In this document: in pieces, positions 23,613 to 32,187 of the stretch
Numbering within the stretch: the first letter of the stretch is position 1
Layout: the number at the start of each line of letters is the position of its first letter
Source of the DNA: a virus
Reading direction: 5' to 3' (one strand)
Virus record (IMG/VR): IMGVR_UViG_3300020220_000067
Location: 1 to 55,342 of that record
Length of the DNA: 55,342 nucleotides
Made by a program: the position numbers and the translations under genes
The notes under the pieces: model-generated
Databases searched by the model: none
What the model was told of the DNA's origin: nothing
Seen by the model: the letters and a program-made list of their open reading frames with translations, nothing else

Positions 23613-24140
23613 ATGGAAAATAAAGAAAAAACAATTATCAAAGAAGAAATTAATTATATAAAATACTTATTCGAGTATCAAAAAGGTAAAGTTGTTTCTG
23701 AACAAATGACACCACCGTCGCCAACACCTCCACCAACAAGTCAAAATCAGGATATGAACGCAAAAAAACCTGAAGGTGTGACTGATGAGAAATCTCCACA
23801 AGAACTTATGAAAGATGCTAGTTATGAAATATGTTCTAAAAATGAAAACCAAGAAAGATGTCGAAGTTGTGGTGAAGTTGCAAAAAATTTAGAACTTGGA
23901 AAGTTAAGAGAAAAAGAAATTGAATCTTGTTTAGAATGTAAGAAAAAAACAGGCACTGATTACTTGAAGTGTGATGAGTTAAAAGGTCAGTTGTTAGCGG
24001 CATCAGGAAAATTAAGTACGGAAAAAAAGGGAGTTGAGACAAAGACATCCGCTTGGGTATTACTAGGATCAACTTTACTAACTTTATTCAAAGATATTAA
24101 ATCAATGTTTACAAACGATTCAAATCAAGGACCAATGTAA
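23613..24140 (+). CDS. Leader protein with Cys pairs
   Basis: 175 residues. The N-terminus (INYIKYLFEYQKGKVVSEQ) ends in V-S-E before Gln. A Pro/Thr/Gln linker (residues about 34-50) leads into a Cys region with CRSCGE and SCLECKK, perhaps a small zinc or disulfide module also seen at 20464, and a C-terminal hydrophobic helix (SAWVLLGSTLLTLFKDI). One base after the previous stop and one base before the next start, so part of an operon 23027-24348. Confidence 0.7.
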   Translation: MENKEKTIIKEEINYIKYLFEYQKGKVVSEQMTPPSPTPPPTSQNQDMNAKKPEGVTDEKSPQELMKDASYEICSKNENQERCRSCGEVAKNLELGKLREKEIESCLECKKKTGTDYLKCDELKGQLLAASGKLSTEKKGVETKTSAWVLLGSTLLTLFKDIKSMFTNDSNQGPM

Positions 24141-24141
24141 A

Positions 24142-24348
24142 ATGGTAAAAAAAAACATTAAAGATTTTTTTAAATACTTCATCATAAACATGATGAATAA
24201 ATATGGTTCTTTTATGTGGATTGGTACTCATGTTGGTATGACACAAGTTGATTGGCATTGGGTTTTTGAAATGTTTCTTTGTGTGTTAGTAAATATTTTA
24301 ATGGTTGTTGCAATCTATTTGGAATGGTCAAAAGAACACACCAATTAA
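24142..24348 (+). CDS. Small membrane protein
   Basis: 68 residues, MVKKNIKDFFKYFIINMMNK, with one strong membrane helix near the C-terminus (FEMFLCVLVNILMVVAIYLE) and a Trp/His-rich middle. It is last in the operon. Its TAA shares TTAA (24345-24348) with the stop of the convergent gene. Function unknown. Confidence 0.6.
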   Translation: MVKKNIKDFFKYFIINMMNKYGSFMWIGTHVGMTQVDWHWVFEMFLCVLVNILMVVAIYLEWSKEHTN

Positions 24349-24620
24349 TTTATATACTCAATTGAAGAAGTAATAATTAAAGGTTTGTCTCTACCGATAA
24401 CCTTCCAACCCAATTTTGTTATTATTTCCAATCCATCAGGAAAAATTTCAGAAGATTTTTCAATATCCGTTACAAAAATTGTAATACAAACTAAATGAGA
24501 TTTTTTACTTCTTATAAAATCTAAACTTTTTACTTTTACGTAACAATTTTCCCCAAAATAAGTTGTCATCGTCAACTTCAAAGATTTGTTTATTATATTT
24601 TCTAAAAGTTTTTTCCTCAT
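24345..24620 (-). CDS. Small unknown protein, minus strand
   Basis: 91 residues, MRKKLLENIINKSLKLTMTT. A short alpha/beta protein (CYVKVKSLDFIRSKKSHLVC, then ITIFVTDIEKSSEIFPDG). Upstream on the minus strand is GATATTTTTATCTC before the ATG, a loose version of the TATTTAT motif. The N-terminal helix could be a leader. Convergent with the previous gene, shared TTAA stop. Confidence 0.55.
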   Translation of the reverse strand: MRKKLLENIINKSLKLTMTTYFGENCYVKVKSLDFIRSKKSHLVCITIFVTDIEKSSEIFPDGLEIITKLGWKVIGRDKPLIITSSIEYIN

Positions 24621-24729
24621 GAGATAAAAATATCTATTATTTCTTACAAAATAAACCTGACTATGCTAATTTATGTTCTAATCAACACAACCATATGGTT
24701 TATTTTTGGTATTTATTGAAAAATTACTT

Positions 24730-27180
24730 ATGAAACACATTTTATTTCTATTATTACTTCCCTTTTTTGTATTCTCACAAAATTGTCCTTACATTGGACC
24801 TGATTTAACTTTACCTTGTGGAGTAAATCAAACAACATTAACTGCAGATCTTTCACAATGTGGTCCCAATGCCTTACCACAAGGAACTTCTAATTATGGA
24901 GTTACCAACATACCGTATGTTGCTCAAGTGAATAACGGAACGTTGGTTCAGTTGAGTGATGATGTTCAATCAGGAATATTTAATATCGGTTTTACTTTTT
25001 GTTTTTATGGTCAAACATTTACACAATTTAGAATTGGGTCCAATGGTTGGGTTTCATTAGGAGTTGGAGTTCAACCAGCAACATTTACATCAACACCAAT
25101 TCCGAATGCGGGAGCAGGTGTGCCCAAAAATTGTATTATGGGCCCATGGCAAGATTGGAATCCTGGTATCGGGGGTCAAGTAAGGTACCAAGTACAAGGA
25201 GTTGCACCATGTCGTAAATTAGTTGTTAGTTGGATTGGAGTTCCAATGTATTCTTGTACTAATTTACAAGGAACTTTTCATATTATTCTATACGAATCTA
25301 CCAACGTAATAGAAAATCACATCGCAAATAAACCAAATTGTCCACAATGGGCAGGAGGAACGGCAGTTCAAGGAATTCACAATCTTTTAGGAAATATTGC
25401 GGTGCCAGTTCTTGGTAGAAATTCAACTCAATGGACTACAGTCAACAATGCTTACCGATGGACCCCAAGTGGAGGACCAATTCAACCAACTTGGACTTGG
25501 TATCAAATTGGGAATCCAAATCCAATAGGAACAGGATTAAGTATTACGGTTACACCACCTATTGGAGGAGCTTATTATACCTGTCAACCTGTTTATCCTT
25601 CATGTAATGCTGGGTGGTCTTCTTGTAATTTAGGTGCGGGTCAAGGTCCTGATACTATTTTAGTCACACCAACTCCCAATTTACCTCCCCCAACAATTAC
25701 GCCAACTGATCCTTTATGTAATAATGGTTGTGACGGAACTATTGTTGTTACCCCTATTGGTGGATTGGCTCCATATGTTATCAATTGGACTAATGGATCA
25801 AACACTCTAACACTAAATAACTTGTGTGCAGGAACATATAACTTTTCTCTAACAGACGCTAATGGTTGTGTTTATAATGGAACGTCAACTTTATTAAACC
25901 CACCACCTCTACAATTACCAACAGTAACCCCAACAGACCCAACTTGTTTTGGTTATTGCGACGGATCAGCGATTGTAAATCCTGTTGATGGGCTTGCCCC
26001 ATACACTTACCTTTGGAATAATGGTCAAACAACTCAAACGGCAACCAATTTATGTTCAGGAAACTATTCTGTTACCGTTACAGACGCAAATAACTGTCCC
26101 GCAACTCAAACAACAACGTTAGTTGATCCTTTACTTGTATCAATTAACCCAATTACAGGATCTGATACCGTTTGTTTTAACTCTACGGGTAATTCATACA
26201 ACCTCTCAAGTGTTTTTCCTAACCTTGAGTACGTTTGGACTAATACAATGGGAAATATCTCGTCAGGACAAGGAACGAATCAAATAAACTTGGATGTAAT
26301 TGGTGTAAATGGGGGTTTTTATACTAATACTTTATCTGTTATTGGTGTAAATCAACTTGGTTGTCAATCATCACCACAAACTTTCTCTATAGTTGTATTA
26401 AATATCCTTCCTGTTATTATTCAAGTGGGTCCCTTTTGTGAATACGACAATTGTATTAACTTGATTGCAACCCCACCTAATGGAATTTTTAATGGATTTA
26501 ATGTAATTGGTAATCAATATTGTCCAAATAATGGATTTTTTGGTCTCGATGAGGTTACATACACCTATACACAATCAGGATGTATGTTTGATACGTCAAT
26601 ATTTGTACAAACTTACTCAAGACCATCAATAATTCCCGTTACAAACGGTATTGTTGGTGAAAATACAGAGTATCACCAAATATGTGAGGGAGATACCGTA
26701 CAAGATGCGTTCAGTTTGAACTCTCCGAGTGGTGGATTTAACGAATGGTATGTATTTGGTGACACAACACAGACACAAAATCTATTAATCACATGGAATA
26801 TGGATGGAATTTACACATTTCAGGGTGTTAGATGGGACAATGGTTGTGTTTCTAACCCCCAAACGTTCACTGTAACGTTGGAATTGTGTCCAAATGACAT
26901 ATTTTACATACCGAACGCCTTTACACCTGATGGAGACGAGAAAAACAATGTATTTAAACCCATAATTACCTCAGGAGTAGACATTTTTAACTATTCTTTC
27001 GTCATTTTTAATCGTTGGGGACAAATTATATGGGAATCATTCAACACTAATGTAGGTTGGGACGGTACATATAACAATATTATGTGTCAAGACGGTGTTT
27101 ATACGTGGAAAATGAGGTATAAAAATCCTAAAAACGATGAAATTCGTGAATTTTATGGAAATTTTACATTAATTAGATAA
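24730..27180 (+). CDS. Secreted SprB-type adhesin with type IX sorting domain
   Basis: 816 residues from ATG 24730; TATTTATT at 24710-24717. Signal peptide MKHILFLLLLPFFVFSQ. Residues about 20-270 form a Gly/Asn-rich domain with paired Cys, like surface domains of Bacteroidota. Two SprB-type repeats follow (PTDPLCNNGCDGTIVV and PTDPTCFGYCDGSAIV, each closing with TDANxC). After further beta domains comes a C-terminal gliding-associated (CHU_C) domain: IPNAFTPDGDEKNN, IFNRWGQIIWES, GWDGTYNN, DGVYTWKMRY, the type B signal for the type IX secretion system. So the protein should be exported and displayed by host machinery. Unusual in a phage; could be a captured host gene acting in surface masking or adhesion. 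Confidence 0.85.
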   Translation: MKHILFLLLLPFFVFSQNCPYIGPDLTLPCGVNQTTLTADLSQCGPNALPQGTSNYGVTNIPYVAQVNNGTLVQLSDDVQSGIFNIGFTFCFYGQTFTQFRIGSNGWVSLGVGVQPATFTSTPIPNAGAGVPKNCIMGPWQDWNPGIGGQVRYQVQGVAPCRKLVVSWIGVPMYSCTNLQGTFHIILYESTNVIENHIANKPNCPQWAGGTAVQGIHNLLGNIAVPVLGRNSTQWTTVNNAYRWTPSGGPIQPTWTWYQIGNPNPIGTGLSITVTPPIGGAYYTCQPVYPSCNAGWSSCNLGAGQGPDTILVTPTPNLPPPTITPTDPLCNNGCDGTIVVTPIGGLAPYVINWTNGSNTLTLNNLCAGTYNFSLTDANGCVYNGTSTLLNPPPLQLPTVTPTDPTCFGYCDGSAIVNPVDGLAPYTYLWNNGQTTQTATNLCSGNYSVTVTDANNCPATQTTTLVDPLLVSINPITGSDTVCFNSTGNSYNLSSVFPNLEYVWTNTMGNISSGQGTNQINLDVIGVNGGFYTNTLSVIGVNQLGCQSSPQTFSIVVLNILPVIIQVGPFCEYDNCINLIATPPNGIFNGFNVIGNQYCPNNGFFGLDEVTYTYTQSGCMFDTSIFVQTYSRPSIIPVTNGIVGENTEYHQICEGDTVQDAFSLNSPSGGFNEWYVFGDTTQTQNLLITWNMDGIYTFQGVRWDNGCVSNPQTFTVTLELCPNDIFYIPNAFTPDGDEKNNVFKPIITSGVDIFNYSFVIFNRWGQIIWESFNTNVGWDGTYNNIMCQDGVYTWKMRYKNPKNDEIREFYGNFTLIR

Positions 27181-27193
27181 AAAAAAGAAAAAA

Positions 27194-27424
27194 ATGGTGT
27201 TTTTAGCAATAAGTTTGATGTTTTTTGGGTTTGTTTTGTTGTTTATGACAATAATGTTTATAATTTGGTGGAAAAAGTACGGTAAAGAACTATTTTTTAC
27301 ACTAAAAAACGGTTTTTTAAACCAAAAAGGAGGAATTTTACCTCAAAACATGCCGAAATACATGGGATTACATCAACAAATCAAGAATTTTTATCAAATT
27401 ATTAATAAAATGAATAGAAAATAA
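27194..27424 (+). CDS. Small membrane protein
   Basis: 76 residues, starting MVFLAISLMFFGFVLLFMTI; one long membrane helix to about residue 26, then a basic cytoplasmic segment (WWKKYGKELFFTLKNG). It starts 13 bases after the adhesin stop and may be co-expressed with it. No family recognised. A symmetrical terminator follows. Confidence 0.6.
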   Translation: MVFLAISLMFFGFVLLFMTIMFIIWWKKYGKELFFTLKNGFLNQKGGILPQNMPKYMGLHQQIKNFYQIINKMNRK

Positions 27425-27430
27425 ACAAAA

Positions 27431-27456
27431 AAACCCCTGAAATTAGGGGTTTTTTA
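27431..27456. terminator. Bidirectional terminator
   Basis: AAACCCCT/AGGGGTTT stem with T run on one side and A run on the other, between convergent genes. Confidence 0.8.
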
Positions 27457-27457
27457 T

Positions 27458-27634
27458 TCATTTTTTGGGTAATTTTGTCCTTTTTAGTTTGGATGTAAGA
27501 TATTCTTTTTTCCATCTCATCTCAGTTTCAGTTGGATAAACCCTACTTTTTTTAAAATCATACTTGTAAATAATAGTACAATCCTCAAATTCTCTAATAA
27601 TTTCTTTTTTTGTTTCGGTGGAATCTTTGTTCAT
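27458..27634 (-). CDS. Small basic protein, minus strand
   Basis: 58 residues, MNKDSTETKKEIIREFEDCT, then YKYDFKKSRVYPTETEMRWK. Charged, with helices, no leader. The host-type box TATATTTG lies only four bases before the ATG, so the message is nearly leaderless and probably early. Function unknown; it resembles small phage regulators only in size. Confidence 0.55.
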   Translation of the reverse strand: MNKDSTETKKEIIREFEDCTIIYKYDFKKSRVYPTETEMRWKKEYLTSKLKRTKLPKK

Positions 27635-27638
27635 TCTA

Positions 27639-27646
27639 CAAATATA
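27639..27646 (-). promoter_or_regulatory. Host-type promoter -7 box, minus strand
   Basis: TATATTTG read on the minus strand, just before the ATG at 27634. Confidence 0.6.
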
Positions 27647-27655
27647 ACAAATAAA

Positions 27656-27961
27656 TTAGACATTTTCAATTTTATCGTCCTCTTTAAAAAAATTTGTTAA
27701 AAATTTTCCGACAACACCAAGTGAAATTGATGTAACAATCATAATTTTTATTTCAATCGGGGTAAAAATGTCTTTTAGGTTGTCAAATTGCCACAAACCC
27801 CCTATTGCTAACACAGAAGCAACGGCTAACAAAGAATCGCCCCATTTTCTCCATTTTTTTGGAGTTGGTTTCCAATATTTGTGCATCATACCATTTATCT
27901 TCTTTTTCATTTTATCTACCTTGTCCTTTATATTTTTTTGGTCTTTCTTCTTTAGGACCAT
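27656..27961 (-). CDS. Holin-like two-helix membrane protein
   Basis: 101 residues. Basic N-terminus (about 40 residues, KKKDQKNIKDKVDKMKKKIN), then two hydrophobic helices: SLLAVASVLAIGGLWQF and IEIKIMIVTSISLGVVGKF, with an acidic C-terminus. Size, helix count and charge suit a class II holin or a small membrane remodelling protein. The start is uncertain, because it overlaps the gene at 27912-28040 and later Met codons exist. No endolysin is adjacent, which weakens the holin reading. Confidence 0.5.
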   Translation of the reverse strand: MVLKKKDQKNIKDKVDKMKKKINGMMHKYWKPTPKKWRKWGDSLLAVASVLAIGGLWQFDNLKDIFTPIEIKIMIVTSISLGVVGKFLTNFFKEDDKIENV

Positions 27962-28040
27962 ATTTCTTTTTTAACTTACCTACAGTTTTTTTTCCGAAAT
28001 TAATTTTAGATGGAGAACCTGAACTTACCTTTTTACTCAT
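27912..28040 (-). CDS. Very basic 42-residue protein
   Basis: MSKKVSSGSPSKINFGKKTV, then GKLKKKYGPKEERPKK. ATG at 28040, eight bases after the stop of the minus-strand LTESDL-like gene. High Lys content suggests nucleic acid binding or packaging into the head. Its 3' end overlaps the start region of the holin-like gene by 50 bases in another frame. Confidence 0.5.
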   Translation of the reverse strand: MSKKVSSGSPSKINFGKKTVGKLKKKYGPKEERPKKYKGQGR

Positions 28041-28048
28041 TTTGTAAA

Positions 28049-28588
28049 TTATTTACCTTTTATAATGTTGACACATTGTTTTAGATATTCTTTAGCTCTT
28101 GGTGATGGTGTATATTCATCATCTTTTGTTTGTAAATCTAATATTTTTTGAATGTCTTTAACTAAATCGTTTCCATGTTCATTTTCTTTATATAATTCAA
28201 TAATTTTGTCCATGGCTCCATGACATTGACCTGTAGTTTCGTCGTAATAATTTTTATTTCTAAATTTATTCAAATGATGCATCATATCGTAGGATAAATG
28301 AGATCCACCGTCTTTAATATCTTTCAGTAATCTTATGTTATTCAAAGCCCCCAAAGTGTCGACTAGATGTCCAACCCCAGTGTTTCTTTTTGAAATTCCT
28401 GGTGAATATCTTTGAAAATCGTCAGGGTTTCCTGTTATCTCCTCAAGTGAAATAACATTTTCAGGTACGCACCTATGAACTTTCTTTTTGACTTCCTTTT
28501 CTCTTGGTGTATTCACATTGTCGTTTTCATTGATTGCCATTTTAATCAAAGAAATGAGTTCATTTTCATTTAATCTAATTCGTTTCAT
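28049..28588 (-). CDS. LTESDL-type leader protein, minus strand
   Basis: 179 residues. Leader MKRIRLNENELISLIKMAIN, ending I-N-E before Asn. TATTTATTA at 28609-28601 on the minus strand. Body helical with His-rich sections (SYDMMHHLNKFRNKNYYDE, QCHGAMDKIIELYKENEHG). No catalytic motif assigned. First gene of a minus-strand operon with 28040 and 27961. Confidence 0.7.
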   Translation of the reverse strand: MKRIRLNENELISLIKMAINENDNVNTPREKEVKKKVHRCVPENVISLEEITGNPDDFQRYSPGISKRNTGVGHLVDTLGALNNIRLLKDIKDGGSHLSYDMMHHLNKFRNKNYYDETTGQCHGAMDKIIELYKENEHGNDLVKDIQKILDLQTKDDEYTPSPRAKEYLKQCVNIIKGK

Positions 28589-28600
28589 AAAAAAATATAT

Positions 28601-28639
28601 TAATAAATATTATTGTTTATACTTGTTGAATATTTATAC
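28601..28639. promoter_or_regulatory. Divergent TATTTAT promoter pair
   Basis: TATTTATTA on the minus strand (28609-28601) faces the gene at 28588; TATTTATAC on the plus strand (28631-28639) faces the gene at 28655. The two motifs are back to back with 21 bases between. Confidence 0.55.
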
Positions 28640-28654
28640 TAATAAATATATAAA

Positions 28655-29269
28655 ATGATGGAAATATTAAAAAAAGTCATACGAGAGAGTTTAGAAAAAG
28701 AATATTATTCAATGAAACTAATAAAAGAATGTGAAATATCTGAAAATTTGAAGTTTCATTTGGAAGAAAAAATACCATTAAGTGAGAATATTTTTAGAGT
28801 TTACTCAGAGTCATACTTTGATTTGATCAATGAAGTGAGACACTTACATAGAAGAGGTTTGATTGAGTTAAATGAAGATGACCTATGGTTTATAAAATCT
28901 GACTTAGGTAAAAAAATTGTTTTGGAAAATGGTGAAATAATTTATTTAGACGCACCATATGAAATCGAGGAAACAATAAATGAGGCAAAACACAGAGGTA
29001 AAAATGTTAAACTAAATAGTCCTTTTAGAACACCAGGTGGACCTAAGAAATTTGCCGTTTATGTAAAGTCACCGGGAGGAAATATTAAGAAAGTTACTTT
29101 TGGGGACCCGAACTTAAAAATTAAAAATGCTAACAAAGCAAGGGCCAAATCTTTTAGAGCCAGACACAATTGCGATCAGAAAAAAGATAGAACAACTGCG
29201 GGATATTGGTCATGTAACGTATCGAGATATAGAAAAAAATTAGGACTTAAATCATCAAGAAGTTGGTAA
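28655..29269 (+). CDS. Protein with marine-phage basic C-terminal domain
   Basis: 204 residues; ATG 28655 or the adjacent one at 28658. The N-terminal helix (MEILKKVIRESLEKE) has I-R-E before Ser, leader-like. Residues about 105-204 form a basic domain: KNVKLNSPFRTPGGPKKFAV, then GDPNLKIKNANKARAKSFRA and RHNCDQKKDRTTAGYWSC. I recall this domain, alone or fused to other head proteins, in marine T4-like phages; its biochemical role is not known to me. It supports a phage origin. INEA just before the domain is another possible cleavage point. Confidence 0.75.
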   Translation: MMEILKKVIRESLEKEYYSMKLIKECEISENLKFHLEEKIPLSENIFRVYSESYFDLINEVRHLHRRGLIELNEDDLWFIKSDLGKKIVLENGEIIYLDAPYEIEETINEAKHRGKNVKLNSPFRTPGGPKKFAVYVKSPGGNIKKVTFGDPNLKIKNANKARAKSFRARHNCDQKKDRTTAGYWSCNVSRYRKKLGLKSSRSW

Positions 29270-30744
29270 ATAAAAATTACATAATACAAAAAAAACTACG
29301 TGAACTGATTAATGAAGCAGACATTGAACCTTCTGATGTTGCAATAAATAATATTTGTAATTCAAAAAAGTTTTGTGATTCTCAGGGGCCAATAACTTTT
29401 GGTCAGTTAAGAGAATTAGTTGAAACAGGGAGAGTAAAAAGAATAGGTGTTCACATGGCCGAAGGTGGGTACAAAGGTTTCCTTAGATTATTACCTTGGT
29501 TCATACCTCAACTTGCAATTGCTGGATTTGGAGCAACTTGGATTAGGGTTGCAAACAAACTTTTTAGACCAACCTTAGAGGAAACCTCAAATTATAAAAC
29601 TTGGTGGGGAAAAACTATAATGAAAGTTTTTGATTTAGTTGAAGGTGAATTAAATACTGAAGATCCTTTATCTAAAATATTTTTTGTTTCTGATGGTCTT
29701 ATGACTATGTTAAACGAAAAATATAAAATAAAATTTGCAAACTATATTGCGAACTTAGCGTCAGACCAACCCGATGACAAAATAGTTCCAGAATTATTTG
29801 TTGAAAATGAACTCAGAAATTGGTTAAATAAAAAGTTTATGTTGAATCCACCCCTTCCCCCAAAATACACAAATTTTAAAAATAATGAAGATCTCCCATT
29901 TGAAGAAATTAATAAGGGGGATATAAAAAAAAGAATTTTTTCTGAAAATTTGGATACTGATGAACTTAAATGGCATTTCGATCAAAACGATAGAGATGTT
30001 TATATAGTAGAATCAGATGGATGGAGATTACAAATGGACGATGAATTACCTAGAACATTAAAAAAAGGTGACAAAGTTTTTATTCCCAAAGGAAAATATC
30101 ACAGAGTTTTGAAAGGTTCAGGAAACTTAGTTGTGGAAATCAAAGAATATCTAACTGAAAAGAGAAGTGGTTACAGAAACTATATTAGAGAAATTGTTAG
30201 TGACATAATAATAATTTTTAAACAAATTGAAGAAGGAACTTTTGTTTTGCCTGAAGATCTTCATAAGGATAAATTATATTATGAGTTTCCAAAACTAAAA
30301 GACAATATACAGGTGGAATTATCGATTTCTGAAAATACAAATGTAAATAAATTTTATGTAGATGCTAGTTACTACCATACAGAAGGGGTAATAACTGTAG
30401 AAATAGATTACAACCCTAATAACAAAAGATCAATGATGTACGAGTTGGTTGGTGAATTAAATGAAATTATTGCACATGAATTAAGGCATGTTGAACAAAA
30501 ATCTAAAGGTAGTTTTAAATTTTCGTCAGTAGATGATTTTGAGGAAGTTGTTGATCCATTTGAGTACTATACTCAACCAAAAGAGTTAGATGCACAATTA
30601 AAAGGATTTAAAAGATTATCGTTTATGACAAAAAAACCTTTAACATACGTGGTTAAAAATTGGTTTGACACTCATAAAGAAATACATGGTTTAGACGAAG
30701 ACGAGGCAAAAAAAGTAATAGATAAAATTCTTAATTACAGATAA
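29263..30744 (+). CDS. Cupin plus zinc metallopeptidase fusion
   Basis: 493 residues with a probable TTG start at 29263, overlapping the previous stop; the first ATG lies 64 codons later and would lose the leader-like MVNKNYIIQKKLRELINEAD (I-N-E before Ala). Residues 72-97 may insert in a membrane (FLRLLPWFIPQLAIAGFGAT). Residues about 225-297 resemble a cupin-like domain (WRLQMDDELPRTLKKGDKVF, IPKGKYHRV). Residues 400-450 hold EIIAHELRHVEQ, an HExxH zinc site (His405, Glu406, His409), with Glu441 in KELDAQ a possible third ligand. A metallopeptidase that may be delivered with the DNA. Confidence 0.7.
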   Translation: MVNKNYIIQKKLRELINEADIEPSDVAINNICNSKKFCDSQGPITFGQLRELVETGRVKRIGVHMAEGGYKGFLRLLPWFIPQLAIAGFGATWIRVANKLFRPTLEETSNYKTWWGKTIMKVFDLVEGELNTEDPLSKIFFVSDGLMTMLNEKYKIKFANYIANLASDQPDDKIVPELFVENELRNWLNKKFMLNPPLPPKYTNFKNNEDLPFEEINKGDIKKRIFSENLDTDELKWHFDQNDRDVYIVESDGWRLQMDDELPRTLKKGDKVFIPKGKYHRVLKGSGNLVVEIKEYLTEKRSGYRNYIREIVSDIIIIFKQIEEGTFVLPEDLHKDKLYYEFPKLKDNIQVELSISENTNVNKFYVDASYYHTEGVITVEIDYNPNNKRSMMYELVGELNEIIAHELRHVEQKSKGSFKFSSVDDFEEVVDPFEYYTQPKELDAQLKGFKRLSFMTKKPLTYVVKNWFDTHKEIHGLDEDEAKKVIDKILNYR

Positions 30745-30745
30745 A

Positions 30746-31366
30746 TTAAGATTTGAATTTTTTTATTATTTTTTTAATTAAATCATGAATAATTTTTGAA
30801 GATAAAGTACTTCCAAAATAAGAAACAACACCTTTTGTAATTTCTGAAATATCTTCAGAGTTTAATTCATGTGTTGAGAACTCTAATAACTTGGGTAATA
30901 AAGGAATCAAAAAGGTATATCCTATCATCATAGAAATGTTATACATAGATAAATTCAAACCTTCTACGAAGTTCAAAAAGGTTGATTTTAATTTTTCAGA
31001 TTGTCTTAACATAGAATTGAATTCAGAAACTAAATTTCTTTCTTTAATTTTTTTTAGAATATCAGATAACATTTTTTTATTATCCGTAAAATAAGTTAGA
31101 ACACAACCTACAGTAATTAAAGTAAGGTCTTGATTAGTAATATCAATTTCATTTGTCTTAATAAAATGTGTAATTGGCATCATAAAACCACCAATTGTTG
31201 CGCCCCATGTTAAAAGGTAACTTAAATCAACACTTAACTGATTTTTAGCCGAAATCACTAAATCTTTGAAGAAGGACTTTGATTTATCTAATTCTTTTTC
31301 TATTGAGGAATTTTTACTCTCAACTATAATATTTCTGTATTGGGATTCTGTTATTGTGATTCTCAT
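30746..31366 (-). CDS. Membrane protein with ITESQ leader, minus strand
   Basis: 206 residues, MRITITESQYRNIIVESKNS: the KIIISESQ-type N-terminus, with V-E-S at 15-17. At least three hydrophobic segments follow (DLSYLLTWGATIGGFMMPIT; LTLITVGCVLTYFT; YNISMMIGYTFLIPLLPKLL). TATTTATTA at 31381-31373 on the minus strand. It shows that a leader-type N-terminus can precede a multi-pass membrane protein. Function unknown. Confidence 0.7.
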   Translation of the reverse strand: MRITITESQYRNIIVESKNSSIEKELDKSKSFFKDLVISAKNQLSVDLSYLLTWGATIGGFMMPITHFIKTNEIDITNQDLTLITVGCVLTYFTDNKKMLSDILKKIKERNLVSEFNSMLRQSEKLKSTFLNFVEGLNLSMYNISMMIGYTFLIPLLPKLLEFSTHELNSEDISEITKGVVSYFGSTLSSKIIHDLIKKIIKKFKS

Positions 31367-31372
31367 ATCAAA

Positions 31373-31397
31373 TAATAAATATATTCGAATATTTATT
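31373..31397. promoter_or_regulatory. Divergent TATTTAT promoter pair
   Basis: Minus-strand TATTTATTA (31381-31373) and plus-strand TATTTATT (31390-31397) are nine bases apart and serve the genes starting at 31366 (minus) and 31401 (plus). Confidence 0.55.
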
Positions 31398-31400
31398 TAT

Positions 31401-32165
31401 ATGTCAAGACAAAAATTAGAACTTAATGGACCTTTTTTTAAAGAAGATATAGAAAAAGGCATCAACAACAAAATCGTTTGTAAAAAAATGAATGACCCAT
31501 TTCCCCTCAGAACGGGAACACCTGGTGTTGTGACAAAAGTAAGTACGGTTATGGGTGAAAAACATTACCAAGTCACTTGGAAAACGGGAAGACAATTGTC
31601 TGTAATAGACGCTTTTGAAACTGTTGAAAAAAAAGATCCTATTACAGGTGAGGTGAAAAAAATAACTCAAAGGGTTGATGAATGGTGGAAAGTAATAGAA
31701 ACTGAACCAAATAACGATTTAGTTCCTGAACGTTTTATTGTAACAAAAAAATCTTTATTAGAAAGTGAAAAAATTTGGCCCAAAGAATTTATTAAATTAA
31801 GTAGATTATACGATTTAACTTTGATTCATGAATTCTTAGAAAATCTAAGAGAATCAGGATTAATAAATATGGTAGGTTGTTCTCCTTATCTATACATGGG
31901 TAAAAATCGAATTCAAGATTTACATAGATACGAATTGAATCACACCGAGATGAATGATGAAAGAAGGGACTCTTTTGAGAAGGTTTTAGAATTGGCAGAA
32001 AAAGTTAGAAATAATTTAATTTTGGGTGCGTCCAATCAAATTAAAGATCAAGATTCGGATAACTATTTGAGTAATGTGTCTAAAAAAGTTCAGAGGGATG
32101 CTTCTAATATAGCTCAATTATGGTTTAAATTTTACGGTAAAGAACGATTTAAGAAAAAAAAATAA
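31401..32165 (+). CDS. Unknown 254-residue protein
   Basis: ATG 31401 (MSRQKLELNGPFFKEDIEKG), four bases after TATTTATT. The first 90 residues look like a small beta-barrel (GTPGVVTKVSTVMGEKHYQV, TWKTGRQLSVIDAF), comparable to SH3/KOW-like barrels that recognise nucleic acid or protein. The second half is helical and basic at the end. No leader. I do not recognise a family; an upstream in-frame ATG at 31266 would run through the divergent promoter and is rejected. Confidence 0.65.
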   Translation: MSRQKLELNGPFFKEDIEKGINNKIVCKKMNDPFPLRTGTPGVVTKVSTVMGEKHYQVTWKTGRQLSVIDAFETVEKKDPITGEVKKITQRVDEWWKVIETEPNNDLVPERFIVTKKSLLESEKIWPKEFIKLSRLYDLTLIHEFLENLRESGLINMVGCSPYLYMGKNRIQDLHRYELNHTEMNDERRDSFEKVLELAEKVRNNLILGASNQIKDQDSDNYLSNVSKKVQRDASNIAQLWFKFYGKERFKKKK

Positions 32166-32187
32166 ATACTTATAAAAAAACAAAAAA

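Noticed and set aside
24730-27180. Tail fibre or receptor-binding protein
   Set aside because: A signal peptide and a type IX sorting domain argue for host-surface export rather than virion assembly.
31266-31400. N-terminal extension of the gene at 31401
   Set aside because: It would run through the divergent promoter and over the start of the minus-strand gene at 31366.
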